Below are positions 1 to 9,808 of a stretch of 64,000 nt of DNA, piece after piece. The DNA is from Mesorhizobium loti (GTDB lineage Bacteria; Pseudomonadota; Alphaproteobacteria; Rhizobiales; Rhizobiaceae), in assembly GCA_002356515.1 (NCBI GenBank), contig AP017605.1, positions 7,673,020 through 7,737,019 of the forward strand, read 5' to 3'. Numbering within the stretch: the stretch's first letter is position 1; each line of letters starts with the position of its first letter. Both the position numbers and the translations under genes were made by a program. The notes under the pieces were generated by a model. It did no database searches. It saw only the letters and a list, made by a program, of their open reading frames with translations, and had not been told where the DNA came from.

Positions 1-1
1 G

Positions 2-544
2 CCGTGGAAGAACGGCGGCGGCACGACGACCGAGATCGCTGTCTCGCCCGACGGCGCCGGCCTCGACGCGTTTGACTGGCGCATCTCGATGGCGCGCGTC
101 GAAGGCAGCGGGCCCTTTTCCAGCTTTGCCGGCATCGACCGCACGCTGTCGGTGCTGGAAGGCGAGGGGATCGTACTTGATGTCGCCGGCCAACCTGCGG
201 CCCGGCTGACGCCGGTTTCCCAGCCTTTTACCTTTCCAGCCGACCTGCCGACCAGTGCCGCTCTGATCGCCGGCCCGATCACCGACCTCAACGTCATGAC
301 GCGCCGTGGCCGCATGCTGCATTCGGTCGAGCGCATGGCGATTTCGTGGCCCGTGGACATCGCGACCCCAGCCGGTTCGACCCTCATCCTTTGTCACAAG
401 GGCGAGGCTGTTTTTCCCGAGGCTCAGTCAATTCGCCTCGGGCCGCTCGATACGCTGCTGCTCGGGCCGGATGCTTCCGTCCTGCGGGTTGAGCCGGCTC
501 GGGATGCGACGCTGTTCGTGGTCCGCATAACCACCGCGGGCTGA
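2..544 (+). CDS. HutD/Ves-family cupin-like protein (5' partial)
   Basis: The reading frame is open from the first bases of the window, so the true start lies upstream; about 180 residues remain. The visible part begins PWKNGGGTTTEI and continues with a W-R-I-S-M-A segment, a GPF-SF-G--R-L-VLEG block and an N-V-M-T-R-RG segment. These blocks follow the HutD/Ves family, small double-cupin proteins often found beside histidine-utilisation genes in proteobacteria and of uncertain biochemical role. Whether hut genes lie upstream cannot be seen. The family call is good; the function is unknown. Confidence 0.8.
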   Translation, partial: PWKNGGGTTTEIAVSPDGAGLDAFDWRISMARVEGSGPFSSFAGIDRTLSVLEGEGIVLDVAGQPAARLTPVSQPFTFPADLPTSAALIAGPITDLNVMTRRGRMLHSVERMAISWPVDIATPAGSTLILCHKGEAVFPEAQSIRLGPLDTLLLGPDASVLRVEPARDATLFVVRITTAG

Positions 545-750
545 TGCTTTCGCGCCAACGGTTACCGCCTGTTTCCAAACATGATCGCAACGCCGGCGAA
601 ATATAGCGTAAGCTCCTGCCGGCATCACGAAAAAGCCCGAATCCTCTCCGTCGATCGATCCCGACGGGAGCGAGGGGCGCTCGTCTTTGAGTTTGGTCGA
701 AAGATGACGCCCTGTCGTGGTGCGGAAACAAACTTTCGGCATAGGGGTTG

Positions 751-766
751 ATGCAACCAATTGCAT
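751..766. promoter_or_regulatory. inverted repeat upstream of ndvB
   Basis: A 6-bp inverted repeat, ATGCAA and TTGCAT, is separated by 4 bp. It lies about 65 bp before the ndvB start, in the 288-bp gap after the HutD gene. It could be a regulator site, but nothing identifies the regulator and a repeat this short can arise by chance. Confidence 0.25.
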
Positions 767-832
767 TTGAACCGGTTTTAGGGCCATTGCCGTGGCGGTG
801 ACGCCGCTGAGTGCCCGCTTACGGAATTTTCA

Positions 833-3800
833 ATGAATATTCAGACGAATCCTGCCCAGATCGAGAAGACAAGCGCGAGCTTTCCGGCCATCACGGAAGA
901 GCCGATACGGTCGACATTCCTGCCGGAGGAGCGCCTGAGGCTGCTCGGCGAAAGCCTGGCAAAAGGCGATCTCGCCGACCTGTTCGGCCTGATCCCGTTC
1001 GATTTCCAGGCCCGTATCCGCGACAGCGCCAAGAAGATCCTCGAAGTCTACCGATCGACCAATGCGGCGCAGGCCAAGGGCGAGACGATCACCCCGGCCG
1101 CGCAATGGCTGCTCGACAACAACTATTTGGTCGAGGAGACCATTTTCCAGGTCAAGCGCGACCTGCCGCGCCGCTTCTATCGCCAGTTGCCGACGCTGAA
1201 ACTGCCCAATGGCGGCACCGTTCCGCGCGCTCTTGCGCTGGCCTGGACCTATGTGGCGCATTCGGACAGTTCCGTCTCGGCGACCATGTTCAAGGCGATC
1301 GTCCAGGGGTTCCAGTCGGTCGAGCCGCTGAAGATCGGTGAACTCTGGGCGCTGCCGTCGCTTCTGCGCTTCGTGCTGATCGAAAATCTCCGCCGGCTGG
1401 CCGTCAGGGTCAATCGCACCCGCCAGATGCGCCAGATATCCAACGATGTGGCTGACAAGGTTCTCGCAACCGACGACAGCGCCGACCGGCAGGCGATCCT
1501 GGCCAATTTCAGTGCGCATGCGCAGGACACCACCTTTGCCACGCAGCTTCTCTATCGCTTGCGCGATGGATCGCAGAATGCCGGCAAGGCCCTGGAGTGG
1601 CTGGAAGGCGAGCTCGAGAAGACCGGCTCCGATGCCGAGGAGATCATCATCTCCGAGCATCACACGCTGTCCAGCGGCAACGTGACGACCGGCAACATCA
1701 TCCGCGGCCTGCGCCTGATCAACGACGTCGACTGGACCGTGTGGTTCGAAGGCGTCAGCCGCATCGACACCGTGCTGCGCGAGCGCACCGATTTCGCCGC
1801 GCTCGACTTCTTCTCGCGCGATCAATACCGCACAGCGATCGAGGAACTGGCGCGCCGCTCGAACCTGTCGGAATACCGCGTCGCCGAAAAGGCGATCGAA
1901 CTGGCCGGCCAAGCCGTTAGTGAACACGCCGCGAGCGAACACGCATCGGCTGGCGATGGCGACGATTCCGCTCCGGCTCCGTCCGCGCATACCGATGTCG
2001 GCTTCTTCCTCGTCGGCCCGCGCCGGCTGGAACTGGAAAATGCGATCGACTATCGGCCTACGATCAGCCAGACGGTCAAGCGGACCTTCGCCAAGACCGG
2101 ATGGCTGGGCATTGTCCTGCCCGTCTTCGCCTTGACGGCCTTGCTTCTTGTCCTCACCGGCAATGCCTTGGCCCATCTCGGCCTGTCGGTGACCTCGATC
2201 GTCGTGATGCTGGCACTCTTTGCCGTGCCGGCGAGCGAGGGCGCGCTGGCGTTCTTCAATACCGTAGTCTCGCTGTTCCTCAAACCGACACGCCTGATCG
2301 GCTACGACTATCGGCACGGCGTGCCACCCGAGGCGCGCACTCTGGTGGTTGTGCCGTCGCTGATCGGCTCGCGTGACGATGTCGAGGAAAACATCCGCAA
2401 CCTCGAAGTCCATTACCTTGCCAATCTGGTGGACGAGATCCATTTCGCGCTGCTGTCGGACTGGCCCGACAGCAAGATCGAGATCGATGCGGCCGACACC
2501 GAGATCCTCGAATATGCCCGCGCCGAGATCGCCCGTCTCAACGCCCGCTATCCCTCCGAAGGCGCGCCGCGCTTCTACATCCTGCACCGCCGCCGGCTCT
2601 TCAACGCGGCTCAAGGGGCCTGGATGGGCTGGGAGCGCAAGCGCGGCAAGCTGCATGAGCTTGACCTTTTGCTGCGTGGCGACAGCGATACCACTTTCCT
2701 GCCGCTCGAAGTGCCGCTGCCGGAAAAAGTCGTCCATGTGATGACGCTCGACGCCGACACGCGCACCACCCGCGATGCGGTGGCGAGCCTCGTCGGCAAG
2801 CTCTGCCACCCGCTCAACCGCCCGCATTTCGACGCCACCAAACGTGTTGTTACCGCCGGCTACACGATCCTGCAGCCGCGCATCACCGCGTCGCTGACAT
2901 CAGGCGACGAGGCTTCGTTCTTCCAGCGTGTGTTCTCGGCCAATCGCGGTCTCGACCCCTACGTCTTTGCCGTCTCCGACCTCTATCAGGACGTCTTCAG
3001 CGACGGGTCCTTCACCGGTAAGGGCCTCTATCACGTCGATGCCTTCGAAGCCGCCCTGCAAGGCCGCATCGAGGAAAACACCGTCCTCAGCCACGATCTG
3101 CTCGAAGGCGCGCTGGCGCGCGCAGCACTTGTCACCGACGTCGAACTGGTCGAGGACTACCCGACCCGCTACTCGGTCGACGCCTCGCGCCACCATCGCT
3201 GGGCACGCGGCGACTGGCAGCTGCTGGGCTTCATCCTCGATCCGCGCTCTGGCGTTCCGGCCCTGTCGCGCTGGAAGATGGTCGACAATCTGCGCCGCTC
3301 GCTGACGCCGATCTTCTGGGTGATGGCGGCGATCGCCGGCTGGACCTTGCTGCCCTTCACGCAGGCCGCGCAATGGCAGGCCCTGCTGATCCTCAGCCTG
3401 TTCATGGCGCCGACCTTCGACGTCGTCAACGCCATCCTGCCCAAGAGCGGCGACCAGACGCCGCGCGGCCATTTCTCGGCACTGGCACGCGACGTCGCCT
3501 TCGGCACCGCCATGGTGGCGCTGAAGATCGTGCTGATGGCGCACAACGCCTGGATGATGGGCGACGCCATCGTGCGCACGCTTTACCGGTTGTTCGTCAG
3601 CCGCCAGAACCTCCTGGAATGGCGCACCGCTTCCCAGGCGCACAAGGCCGGCGACAACGATGTCGGCTCCTATTACGGCATGATGTATGGCGCCGTGATC
3701 ATCGGCTTCGTCGGCCTCGCCATTCCGGTACTGGCCGATTCCACCGGCGCCTTCGTCGCCTTCTTCTTCGCCCTCTTCTGGATCGGCTCGCCGGCGATTG

Positions 3801-6800
3801 CCAGCTGGATCAGCCGCTCGGCCGAAACCGAGGATCGGCTGCGCATATCTCAGGCCGACATCCATGCACTGCGCACCGTGGCGCGGCGCACCTGGCATTA
3901 TTTCGAGAGCTTCGTCACGGCAGAGCATCACAATCTGCCGCCGGACAATTTCCAGGAAAGTCCTGCACCGGTCGTGGCGCCGCGCACCTCGCCCACCAAT
4001 GTCGGCGTCTACCTTCTGTCGGTCGTTTCGGCGCGCGATTTCGGCTGGATCAGCCTGTCCGATGCCATCACCCGCATCGACGCCACGATGACGACCATCG
4101 AGAGCATGCCGCGCCACCGCGGCCATCTCTTCAACTGGTACGACACCACGACGCTGAAGCCGCTCTACCCGCTCTATATTTCGGCCGTCGACAGCGGCAA
4201 TCTCGCCGGCCACCTGGTAGCGGTGGCGGCTGCCTGCGCCGAATGGGCGGAAGCGCCTTCCGTGCACCTCCAGGGCGATTTCGAAGGCATCCTCGACACG
4301 GTCACCATTCTGAGCGAAAGCCTCGATCAGCTGCCCGACGACCGTCGTCAGCTCAGGCCTCTGCGCCAGCGTCTCGTCGATCGCCTGGACGGCATGCGGC
4401 GCGCCGTCGAAACGATCAAGGCGCAGCCGGAAATGGCCTCGATCCGCACCATCAACCTCGCCGTGCTGGCGGGCGAAATTCGCAAGCTCGCGACCGCCAT
4501 CCACACCGAGGCGGCATCGGCCCAGAGCGATGTCATCGTCGACTGGGCAGCGAGGCTCGAGGCAACCTGCGAGGCGCATGTTCACGACGCCCACAGCGAC
4601 GACAATGCCGTCGAGGCGTTGCGCGCCAAGCTCCTGACCTTGCGCGAGCGCACGCGCCGTTTCGCCTTCGAGATGGAATTCGCCTTCCTGCTGCGGCCGG
4701 AACGCAAGCTGCTGTCGATCGGCTACCGCGTCGAGGAGCACCAGCTCGACGAAAGCTGCTACGACCTTCTTGCTTCCGAGGCGCGGCTGACCAGCCTGTT
4801 CGCCATCGCCAAGGGCGATCTGCCGACCGAGCACTGGTTCCGGCTCGGCCGCCCGATCGTCGAGATCGGTTTCCAGGGCGCGCTGATGTCCTGGTCGGGT
4901 TCGATGTTCGAGTATCTGATGCCGCCGCTGGTGATGAAGGAGCCGCAAGGCTCGATCCTCAACCAGACCAGCAAGCTGATCATCAAGCGCCAGATGCAGT
5001 ACGGCCGTCAGAAAAACGTGCCGTGGGGCATTTCGGAAGCGGCGTATAACGCCCGCGACCGGGAACTGACCTATCAGTACACCAATTTCGGCGTGCCTGG
5101 GCTTGGGCTGAAGCGCGGCCTTGGCCAGAACACGGTGGTCGCACCCTACGCCACCATCCTGGCGGCGCAGTTCAACCCGCGTGAAGCCGTGCATAATCTT
5201 GAGCGTCTGCGCGAGATCGGTGCGCTAGGCCCGCATGGCTATTACGATGCGGTCGATTTCACGCCGCAGCGCGTGCCTGAAGGTACCAACCACGCGGTCG
5301 TGCTGAATTACTATGCGCACCATTCGGGCATGTCGATCGCGGCGGTCGCCGACGCGATCTTCGAGGGCCGCCTGCGCGACCGTTTCCACAGCGATCCGGT
5401 CATTGAATCGGCCGAACTCTTGCTGCAGGAGAGGGCGCCGCGCGACATCCCGACCGCGACCGTCAGAACCGAAGCGGACGAGCGCGCGAAAGACGAGACC
5501 GAGACCGAGAGCCCCGACACCCGCATCGTGCTCGATCCCCTGCGGGCGCTGCGTTCGACCAATGTGATGTCGAACGGCCGCTATTCGGTGATGGTCACCG
5601 CGACCGGCTCCGGCTACAGCCGCTGGGGCGATCTGTCGGTGACCCGCTGGCAGCCGGATCCAGTAGAGGACCGTCTGGGCTCCTACATCTTCCTGCGTGA
5701 CGTCAGCACCGGAGACTGGTGGTCGGCAACGGCGGAGCCCAAGCGCGCGCCTGAGGAGAAGGTGCAGACCCTGTTCTCCGACGACAAGGCGAGCTTCGTC
5801 AAATCGGTCGGCACGTTGCGCTCCGAGGTCGAATGTATCGTCGTTTCCGAAGGCAATGGCGAAGGCCGTCGCATCACGCTCTACAATGAGAGCACATCCG
5901 ATCGTCACATCGAAGTGACGTCCTTCGCCGAACTGGTGCTGGGCTCGGAGGCTTCCGACAACGCGCATCCGGCCTTCTCGAAGATGTTCGTGGAGACCGA
6001 AATCGCCACCAACAACGGCGCGATCTTCGCCACGCGCCGCAAGCGTGAAACCAGCGAGCCCGATATCACCCTGGCGCATTTCGTCACCGATCCGTCCGGA
6101 CCGGCGCGCGATGCCGAGGCTGAGACCGACAGGCGCGCCTTCATCGGCCGTGGCCGCTCGCTCGCCGATGCCGCCGCCTTCGATCCGGGCGCCAGGCTCG
6201 GCGGCCATTCCGGCTTCACGCTCGATCCCATCGCCTCGCTGCGCCGTCAGGTGCGCGTGCCCGCCAACAAGAAGATATCGCTGACCTTCTGGACCGTGGT
6301 CGGAACCAACCGCCCGGAGCTGGAAGAGGCTATAAACCGCCTCGACCATCAGGAGAGCTTTGCCCGCCAGGCCATGCTTGCCTGGACGCGCAGCCAGGTG
6401 CAGACCCGCCATATGGGGCTCAGCCTGACCGATGCCGCCAATGTGCAGAAACTGGCGCGCTATCTGATCTATCCCGATGCGTTCCTGCGCCTGCCGGCAG
6501 AATCCATCGCTTCGGGCCTCGGTAAGCAGTCGAGCCTGTGGCCGACCAGCATTTCGGGCGATTTCCCGATCTTCCTGGTCAGGATAGGCGACGTCGCCGA
6601 TCTGGAAATCGTTGCCCAGGCGCTACGCTTCCAGGAGTATATGCGCACCCGCGGCATGATGATCGACTTCGTCGTCGTCAACGAGCAGGCATCGTCCTAC
6701 GTCCAGGACCTGCAGCGCGCGGTCGAGACGCTGTGCGAAAACAGCCGTTTGCGCGGCAAGGAGCTTGGCCCCCGGCAGCACATCTTCGCGGTGCGCCGCG

Positions 6801-9436
6801 ACCTGATGGAAGAGACCACCTACAAGACGCTGCTCGCCGTCGCCCGGGTGGTGCTGCATACGCGCAACGGCACCATCTTCGATCAGATCGAGCGGGCCGA
6901 GGCGGCCGCCTTGCAGGCGCGCGACGCTCTGCTGCCCACCGGATTGCCGACGCTGCGCGAAATTCCAGCGCCGGCCTACACGGCGCATGCATTCGCCTCG
7001 CAGGCCGTGGCGGATGTCAGTGCCGATGGCACCGGCCTCAGCCAATGGAACGGCTTTGGCGGTTTCGACGGCGACGGACGGCACTATGTGGTCCGTCTGG
7101 CCGGCCGGCGCACCACACCCCAGCCCTGGATCAACGTCGTCTCCAACGCCTCGTTCGGCTTCCATACGTCCGCCGAGGGCGCGGCCTTCACCTGGAGCCG
7201 CAACAGCCGCGACTATCAGTTGACGCCGTGGTCGAACGATCCGGTCTCCAACCGGCCGGGCGAGGGCGTCTATATCTACGATCAGGCCAGCGGCAGGGCG
7301 TTCTCGCCGATCGCCGCGGTGGTGCGCGATCCCTCGATGACCTACGAGGCTTGGCATGGCCAGGGCTTCTCCACCTTCCGCTCGAAGCGTGGGCCGCTGT
7401 CGATGGACCTGACCCATGTGGTCGACCCCGTCGATCCGGTGAAGATCACGCGGCTGCGCATCCAGAATTCCGGCTCGGTGCCGGCGCGGCTGCGCGTCTA
7501 TGCCTATGCCGAATGGGTGCTTGGCGGGCATCGGTCGCGCACGGCCGCTACCATCGTGCCGTCGCGCGACAGGGCGACCGGCGCGTTGCTGGCGCAAAAC
7601 CCCTATGGGCTCGATTTCAGCGAGCGCGTGGCGTTCCTCGCCGCCGATGCCGCTGTTCATTCGGTGACAACGGATCGCTCCGAATTCCTCGGCCGGCATG
7701 GCTCCAGCGAACTGCCGCAGGCGGTGCTGACCGGCGCGGCACTGTCAGGCCGTGTCGAGGCGGGCGACGACCCTTGCGCGGCGATCGCCCGCGACGTCGA
7801 GATCCCGGCAGGCGGCGACGTCACGCTGCTCTGGCTGCTCGGCGATGCCGACACCTCCGCGCAGGCGAGCGCGCTGGTGCAGACGCATCGGGGCAAGGAT
7901 TTCGACCAGCGCCTGGCCGACAACGAGCGCGCGTGGCGCGCGTTCCTCGATACCATCCAGGTCGAGACGCCGGACAAGGCGCTCGACGCCATGGTCAATC
8001 ACTGGCTGCCCTATCAGAGCCTTGCCTGCCGCATCCGCGCCCGCTCGGCCTTCTATCAGGCAAGCGGCGCCTTCGGCTTCCGCGACCAGTTGCAGGACAC
8101 GCTGGCGCTGCTGGCGCATGATCCGACGCTGGCGCGCGACCAAATCCTCAACGCCGCGCGGCGGCAGTTCCCGGAAGGCGACGTGCAGCACTGGTGGCTG
8201 CCGCGCACCGGAGCCGGCGTGCGCACCATGATCTCCGACGACGTGGTCTGGCTGGCCCACGCCACGGCGCGCTATCTCAGTGTCACCGGCGACGCCGCCA
8301 TCCTGAAGGAGCAGCTGCCCTTCATCGATGGGCAGGCGCTGGGCGAGGGCGAGCACGATGCCTTCTTCACTCCGGAAATCTCGAAGAAGACGGTGTCGCT
8401 CTACGACCACTGCGCGCGTGCGCTCGACCTCGCCATCAAGCGCAGCAGCCCGGCCGGCCTGCCGCTCATCCTTGGCGGCGACTGGAACGACGGCATGAAC
8501 CGCGTCGGCGAGCACGGCAAGGGCGAGAGCGTGTGGCTGGGCTGGTTCCTGCTGAAGACGCTTGGCGACTTCGCCGCCGTCGCCAAGAGCGAAGGCGACA
8601 GCAAGCGCGCGCAGGCCTGGGCAAAGCATGCCGAGGCGCTGAAGCGGGCGCTGGAGAGCACGGCATGGGACGGCGAATGGTACCGCCGCGGCAGTTTTGA
8701 CGACGGCACGGCTTTGGGGTCGCGTACATCCGAAGAGTGCAGGATCGACTCCATAGCCCAGTCCTGGAGCGTGCTTTCGGGCGAGGGCGACCCGGCGCGG
8801 TCGACGACGGCGATGCAGCAGGCGACCAGCCTGCTCGTCGACGACAAGCTCAAGATCGTCAAGCTGTTCACGCCACCCTTCTCGAAGACGCAGAAAGACC
8901 CCGGCTATATCAAGAGCTATCCGCCGGGCGTGCGCGAGAATGGCGGCCAGTATACCCACGCGGCGACGTGGTTCGTCATCGCGCTGGCCGAGATGGGGCA
9001 GACCGACGAAGCCTATCGCTGCTTCTCGATGCTGAACCCGGTCAACCATGCGTACGACGAGGCTTCGGCCGAGCAATACCGCGTCGAACCCTATGTGGTC
9101 GCCGCCGATATCTATGCCGGAGACGACAAAGGCGGGCGCGGCGGCTGGACCTGGTACACCGGTTCGGCGGGCTGGCTCTATCGTGCGGCGGTGGAGGGTA
9201 TTCTCGGCATCGAACGGCGCGGCAAGCAGATCACGTTCCGGCCGAAACTGCCCAGCCATTGGGACGGCTACCACGCCACGCTCAAGATGCTGGGTGCAGA
9301 GATCAAGGTTCAGGTCATTCGCGACAAAAAGACCAAGACGATCTCGCTAGAAGTCGATGGTTCGAAAACAAAGTCCGCTTCATTCGAACCAAAAGCCGGC
9401 ACTCAGACCGAGATCGTGGTCAAGATACCGGGGTAA
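833..9436 (+). CDS. ndvB: cyclic beta-(1,2)-glucan synthase NdvB/ChvB
   Basis: This 2867-residue protein has the usual size for NdvB/ChvB, the inner-membrane enzyme that makes periplasmic cyclic beta-1,2-glucan from UDP-glucose while itself acting as the protein primer. The N-terminal third carries a GT84 glycosyltransferase domain, with a DADTRTT segment near residue 638 and a RWARGDWQLL motif near residue 790, embedded among hydrophobic segments (about 420-470, 826-865 and 955-985). The C-terminal part is a GH94 phosphorylase-like module with LGGDWNDGMNRVG near residue 2547, thought to control chain length. The next plus-strand gene is ndvA, the exporter. Cyclic glucans are needed for hypo-osmotic adaptation and for nodule invasion or virulence in rhizobia and relatives. 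The upstream ribosome site is weak, but the N-terminus suits the family. Confidence 0.97.
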   Translation: MNIQTNPAQIEKTSASFPAITEEPIRSTFLPEERLRLLGESLAKGDLADLFGLIPFDFQARIRDSAKKILEVYRSTNAAQAKGETITPAAQWLLDNNYLVEETIFQVKRDLPRRFYRQLPTLKLPNGGTVPRALALAWTYVAHSDSSVSATMFKAIVQGFQSVEPLKIGELWALPSLLRFVLIENLRRLAVRVNRTRQMRQISNDVADKVLATDDSADRQAILANFSAHAQDTTFATQLLYRLRDGSQNAGKALEWLEGELEKTGSDAEEIIISEHHTLSSGNVTTGNIIRGLRLINDVDWTVWFEGVSRIDTVLRERTDFAALDFFSRDQYRTAIEELARRSNLSEYRVAEKAIELAGQAVSEHAASEHASAGDGDDSAPAPSAHTDVGFFLVGPRRLELENAIDYRPTISQTVKRTFAKTGWLGIVLPVFALTALLLVLTGNALAHLGLSVTSIVVMLALFAVPASEGALAFFNTVVSLFLKPTRLIGYDYRHGVPPEARTLVVVPSLIGSRDDVEENIRNLEVHYLANLVDEIHFALLSDWPDSKIEIDAADTEILEYARAEIARLNARYPSEGAPRFYILHRRRLFNAAQGAWMGWERKRGKLHELDLLLRGDSDTTFLPLEVPLPEKVVHVMTLDADTRTTRDAVASLVGKLCHPLNRPHFDATKRVVTAGYTILQPRITASLTSGDEASFFQRVFSANRGLDPYVFAVSDLYQDVFSDGSFTGKGLYHVDAFEAALQGRIEENTVLSHDLLEGALARAALVTDVELVEDYPTRYSVDASRHHRWARGDWQLLGFILDPRSGVPALSRWKMVDNLRRSLTPIFWVMAAIAGWTLLPFTQAAQWQALLILSLFMAPTFDVVNAILPKSGDQTPRGHFSALARDVAFGTAMVALKIVLMAHNAWMMGDAIVRTLYRLFVSRQNLLEWRTASQAHKAGDNDVGSYYGMMYGAVIIGFVGLAIPVLADSTGAFVAFFFALFWIGSPAIASWISRSAETEDRLRISQADIHALRTVARRTWHYFESFVTAEHHNLPPDNFQESPAPVVAPRTSPTNVGVYLLSVVSARDFGWISLSDAITRIDATMTTIESMPRHRGHLFNWYDTTTLKPLYPLYISAVDSGNLAGHLVAVAAACAEWAEAPSVHLQGDFEGILDTVTILSESLDQLPDDRRQLRPLRQRLVDRLDGMRRAVETIKAQPEMASIRTINLAVLAGEIRKLATAIHTEAASAQSDVIVDWAARLEATCEAHVHDAHSDDNAVEALRAKLLTLRERTRRFAFEMEFAFLLRPERKLLSIGYRVEEHQLDESCYDLLASEARLTSLFAIAKGDLPTEHWFRLGRPIVEIGFQGALMSWSGSMFEYLMPPLVMKEPQGSILNQTSKLIIKRQMQYGRQKNVPWGISEAAYNARDRELTYQYTNFGVPGLGLKRGLGQNTVVAPYATILAAQFNPREAVHNLERLREIGALGPHGYYDAVDFTPQRVPEGTNHAVVLNYYAHHSGMSIAAVADAIFEGRLRDRFHSDPVIESAELLLQERAPRDIPTATVRTEADERAKDETETESPDTRIVLDPLRALRSTNVMSNGRYSVMVTATGSGYSRWGDLSVTRWQPDPVEDRLGSYIFLRDVSTGDWWSATAEPKRAPEEKVQTLFSDDKASFVKSVGTLRSEVECIVVSEGNGEGRRITLYNESTSDRHIEVTSFAELVLGSEASDNAHPAFSKMFVETEIATNNGAIFATRRKRETSEPDITLAHFVTDPSGPARDAEAETDRRAFIGRGRSLADAAAFDPGARLGGHSGFTLDPIASLRRQVRVPANKKISLTFWTVVGTNRPELEEAINRLDHQESFARQAMLAWTRSQVQTRHMGLSLTDAANVQKLARYLIYPDAFLRLPAESIASGLGKQSSLWPTSISGDFPIFLVRIGDVADLEIVAQALRFQEYMRTRGMMIDFVVVNEQASSYVQDLQRAVETLCENSRLRGKELGPRQHIFAVRRDLMEETTYKTLLAVARVVLHTRNGTIFDQIERAEAAALQARDALLPTGLPTLREIPAPAYTAHAFASQAVADVSADGTGLSQWNGFGGFDGDGRHYVVRLAGRRTTPQPWINVVSNASFGFHTSAEGAAFTWSRNSRDYQLTPWSNDPVSNRPGEGVYIYDQASGRAFSPIAAVVRDPSMTYEAWHGQGFSTFRSKRGPLSMDLTHVVDPVDPVKITRLRIQNSGSVPARLRVYAYAEWVLGGHRSRTAATIVPSRDRATGALLAQNPYGLDFSERVAFLAADAAVHSVTTDRSEFLGRHGSSELPQAVLTGAALSGRVEAGDDPCAAIARDVEIPAGGDVTLLWLLGDADTSAQASALVQTHRGKDFDQRLADNERAWRAFLDTIQVETPDKALDAMVNHWLPYQSLACRIRARSAFYQASGAFGFRDQLQDTLALLAHDPTLARDQILNAARRQFPEGDVQHWWLPRTGAGVRTMISDDVVWLAHATARYLSVTGDAAILKEQLPFIDGQALGEGEHDAFFTPEISKKTVSLYDHCARALDLAIKRSSPAGLPLILGGDWNDGMNRVGEHGKGESVWLGWFLLKTLGDFAAVAKSEGDSKRAQAWAKHAEALKRALESTAWDGEWYRRGSFDDGTALGSRTSEECRIDSIAQSWSVLSGEGDPARSTTAMQQATSLLVDDKLKIVKLFTPPFSKTQKDPGYIKSYPPGVRENGGQYTHAATWFVIALAEMGQTDEAYRCFSMLNPVNHAYDEASAEQYRVEPYVVAADIYAGDDKGGRGGWTWYTGSAGWLYRAAVEGILGIERRGKQITFRPKLPSHWDGYHATLKMLGAEIKVQVIRDKKTKTISLEVDGSKTKSASFEPKAGTQTEIVVKIPG

Positions 9437-9808
9437 AATCAACAGCTTGGGTTGCTTGTTCGCGCGTCCTTCGGGACGCGCGACTCTGCGTCTCGTTACT
9501 TGCGCGCGATACGTCACTGCGCCGGCAAGATGCCTCCCGATTAAGCCTTGCAATACGGTCGTGATTAAAAATGTGGCAGTGCTCGGCCACTGCCATGATT
9601 TTGCCGCAAGGCTGGCATTTCACCTTTTATCTCAAACCGTTAGGTGATCACGTCAGATTTCGCATCGTCGTCATGTTTTGTTCGCTAAATGGGAACGGAA
9701 GCGATAGACGGGCATTGTTTTGCGACGCATCAACCGTTACGTGTCAAGGAATGGTGCAGTGCACAATATTGGTATTGGGCACAATAGAGAGTTGGCGGAG
9801 TAGCTGAA
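9437..9808 (+). other. ndvB-ndvA intergenic region
   Basis: This 372-bp gap has no convincing gene. It opens with a strong hairpin at 9461-9482 and ends with the ndvA leader, where the string GCACAAT occurs twice (about 9761 and 9779) shortly before a GGCGGAG ribosome site. The rest is less GC-rich than the flanking genes and looks like a promoter and leader region for ndvA. Confidence 0.5.
9461..9482 (+). terminator. stable UUCG-loop hairpin after ndvB
   Basis: A perfect 9-bp stem (CGCGCGTCC and its complement) closes a TTCG tetraloop with a C-G closing pair, which is the extra-stable cUUCGg type. It begins about 25 bp after the ndvB stop codon. There is no U-tract after it, so it is either a Rho-assisted terminator or a 3'-end mRNA stabiliser. 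Confidence 0.5.

Noticed and set aside
3373..8121. Plus-strand frames of about 560 and 530 codons within ndvB
   Set aside because: They are second-frame shadows full of Arg/Pro/Gly; the ndvB frame is continuous across them.
830..9274. Long minus-strand open frames opposite ndvB (665, 764, 395, 358 and 509 codons)
   Set aside because: They are antisense shadows of a strongly supported high-GC gene and are rich in Arg, Gly and His with no domains or ribosome sites.
9571..9807. 78-codon frame in the ndvB-ndvA gap
   Set aside because: No ribosome site, low protein-likeness, and it covers the ndvA leader.
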